DNA of 32,610 nucleotides from Bradyrhizobium sp. (GTDB taxonomy: Bacteria > Pseudomonadota > Alphaproteobacteria > Rhizobiales > Xanthobacteraceae). The stretch covers positions 1 to 32,610 of the forward strand of contig NZ_JAFATE010000011.1 of assembly GCF_019244115.1 (NCBI RefSeq). The letters are read 5' to 3'. The notes beneath the pieces were generated by a model, which worked only from the letters and a program-made list of their open reading frames with translations, did not search any database and was not told the origin of the DNA. Below are positions 32,006 through 32,610 of the stretch, piece after piece. The position numbers and the translations under genes are program-made. Within the stretch, counting starts at the first letter, position 1. Every line of letters starts with the position of its first letter.

Positions 32006-32610
32006 ATGGCCGTGACCACCACTGATTCTCTTCCCGACGATATCGAGCTGCTGAAGCAACTCGTGCGCACGCGTGAGGCCGAGCTCGCACGGGCGCGCGC
32101 CGAGGCATCCGGCGCCGAGGCTCTGATCACGCATCTGCGCCTGGCGATTGCGAAGATGCGGCGCGAGCTCTTTGGACAGCGCAGCGAGCGCCAGGCGCGG
32201 CTGCTCGACCAGATGGAGCTTCAGCTGGAGGAACTCGAGGCGACTGCGGCGGAGGACGGGCTTGCGGCCGAGCAGGCGGCCGCCGCTGTCGGTGAGACGC
32301 CGCCCGTTCATGGCTTTGCGCGCAGCAGGGCCGCGCGCAAGCCGTTCCCGGCGCATCTGCCGCGCGAGCGGATCGTGCTGCCCGGTCCCGATGCCTGCGC
32401 CTGCTGCGGCTCGAAGCGGCTCGCCAAGCTCGGCGAGGATGTCACCGAGACACTGGAGGTGGTGCCGCGGCAATGGAAGGTGGTGCAATACGTGCGCGAG
32501 AAGTTCACCTGCAGGGATTGCGAGAAGATCACGCAGGTCGCCGCGCCGTTCCACGTTCTGCCGCGCGGCTTCGCCGGGCCTTCTCTGCTGGCGATGATCC
32601 TGTTCGAGAA
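32006..32610 (+). CDS. tnpC: IS66 family transposase TnpC (3' part beyond window)
   Basis: The first 201 residues of the IS66 DDE transposase are visible. There is a leucine-rich coiled coil (about 13-85, with MRRELFGQRSERQ at 51-63, the IS66 hallmark), a linker, then the zinc-binding region with C131-x2-C134 and C169-x2-C172. The catalytic domain lies outside the window. The ATG at 32006 has no strong ribosome site and is preceded by the 31976 hairpin. No stop occurs before the window end, so the gene is open as far as can be seen. Confidence 0.93.
   Translation, partial: MAVTTTDSLPDDIELLKQLVRTREAELARARAEASGAEALITHLRLAIAKMRRELFGQRSERQARLLDQMELQLEELEATAAEDGLAAEQAAAAVGETPPVHGFARSRAARKPFPAHLPRERIVLPGPDACACCGSKRLAKLGEDVTETLEVVPRQWKVVQYVREKFTCRDCEKITQVAAPFHVLPRGFAGPSLLAMILFE

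Larger units (their letters stand above)
31143..32610 (+). mobile_element. IS66 family insertion sequence (left part; right end outside window)
   Basis: Three genes in the IS66 order tnpA-tnpB-tnpC lie on the plus strand. The left tip is placed at GTAAGGGCC (31143), since IS66 ends begin with GTAA; 48 bases then lead to the tnpA ATG. The right end and target duplication are outside the window, so the exact tip is provisional. All visible frames are open, so this copy looks recent compared with the debris at 21-24 kb. Confidence 0.85.

Overview
The window looks like part of an alphaproteobacterial chromosome, most likely Bradyrhizobium or a close relative. The basis is high GC, strings of solute uptake and catabolic operons with dedicated regulators, and IS630 and IS66 family elements of the kind common in rhizobia. 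This is pattern recognition only; no database search was made.

Region 1 (1-16713) is well-kept, tightly packed coding sequence made of three neighbouring uptake and catabolism modules, each with its own regulator type. Module A is a TRAP transporter (dctP-dctQ-dctM, minus strand) divergent from a GntR/FCD regulator that is followed by an SMP-30 family lactonase. Module B is a six-gene minus-strand operon: flavin reductase-like protein, MFS permease, FAH-family hydrolase/isomerase, 2-keto-4-pentenoate hydratase-like protein, RidA-family protein and a LigI-like amidohydrolase. A small secreted-type ORF precedes it and an IclR regulator diverges from it. It resembles the lower half of an aromatic ring-cleavage pathway without the ring-cleaving enzyme. 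Module C is a polar amino acid ABC importer (binding protein, two permeases, ATPase), followed by a LysR regulator divergent from an aminotransferase and an RraA/HMG-aldolase family protein. Together these could import an amino acid, transaminate it and cleave the keto acid.

Region 2 (16714-25400) is a decayed accessory zone. It holds a tRNA-Ser-like 3' end next to an excisionase-type HTH gene, a probable integrase tail, a duplicated gene tail with matching terminator hairpins, tandem 17-bp repeats, two frameshifted response-regulator receiver genes facing each other, a frameshifted CxxCxGxG zinc protein, two broken IS630 transposases and another transposase scrap. A few small ORFs look intact (17278-17568, 18522-18746, 19015-19191, 24282-24512).

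Region 3 (25401-30903) is intact again. It has a NUDIX hydrolase, then surface polysaccharide genes: an O-antigen ligase-like membrane protein divergent from an ABC-2 permease and its ATPase with a long C-terminal extension (Wzm/Wzt type), and a convergent SAM-dependent methyltransferase. Region 4 (31143-end) is the left part of an apparently intact IS66 element (tnpA, tnpB, and tnpC cut by the window end). The polysaccharide block therefore sits between IS debris and a fresh IS, which suggests exchange of the surface-glycan locus.
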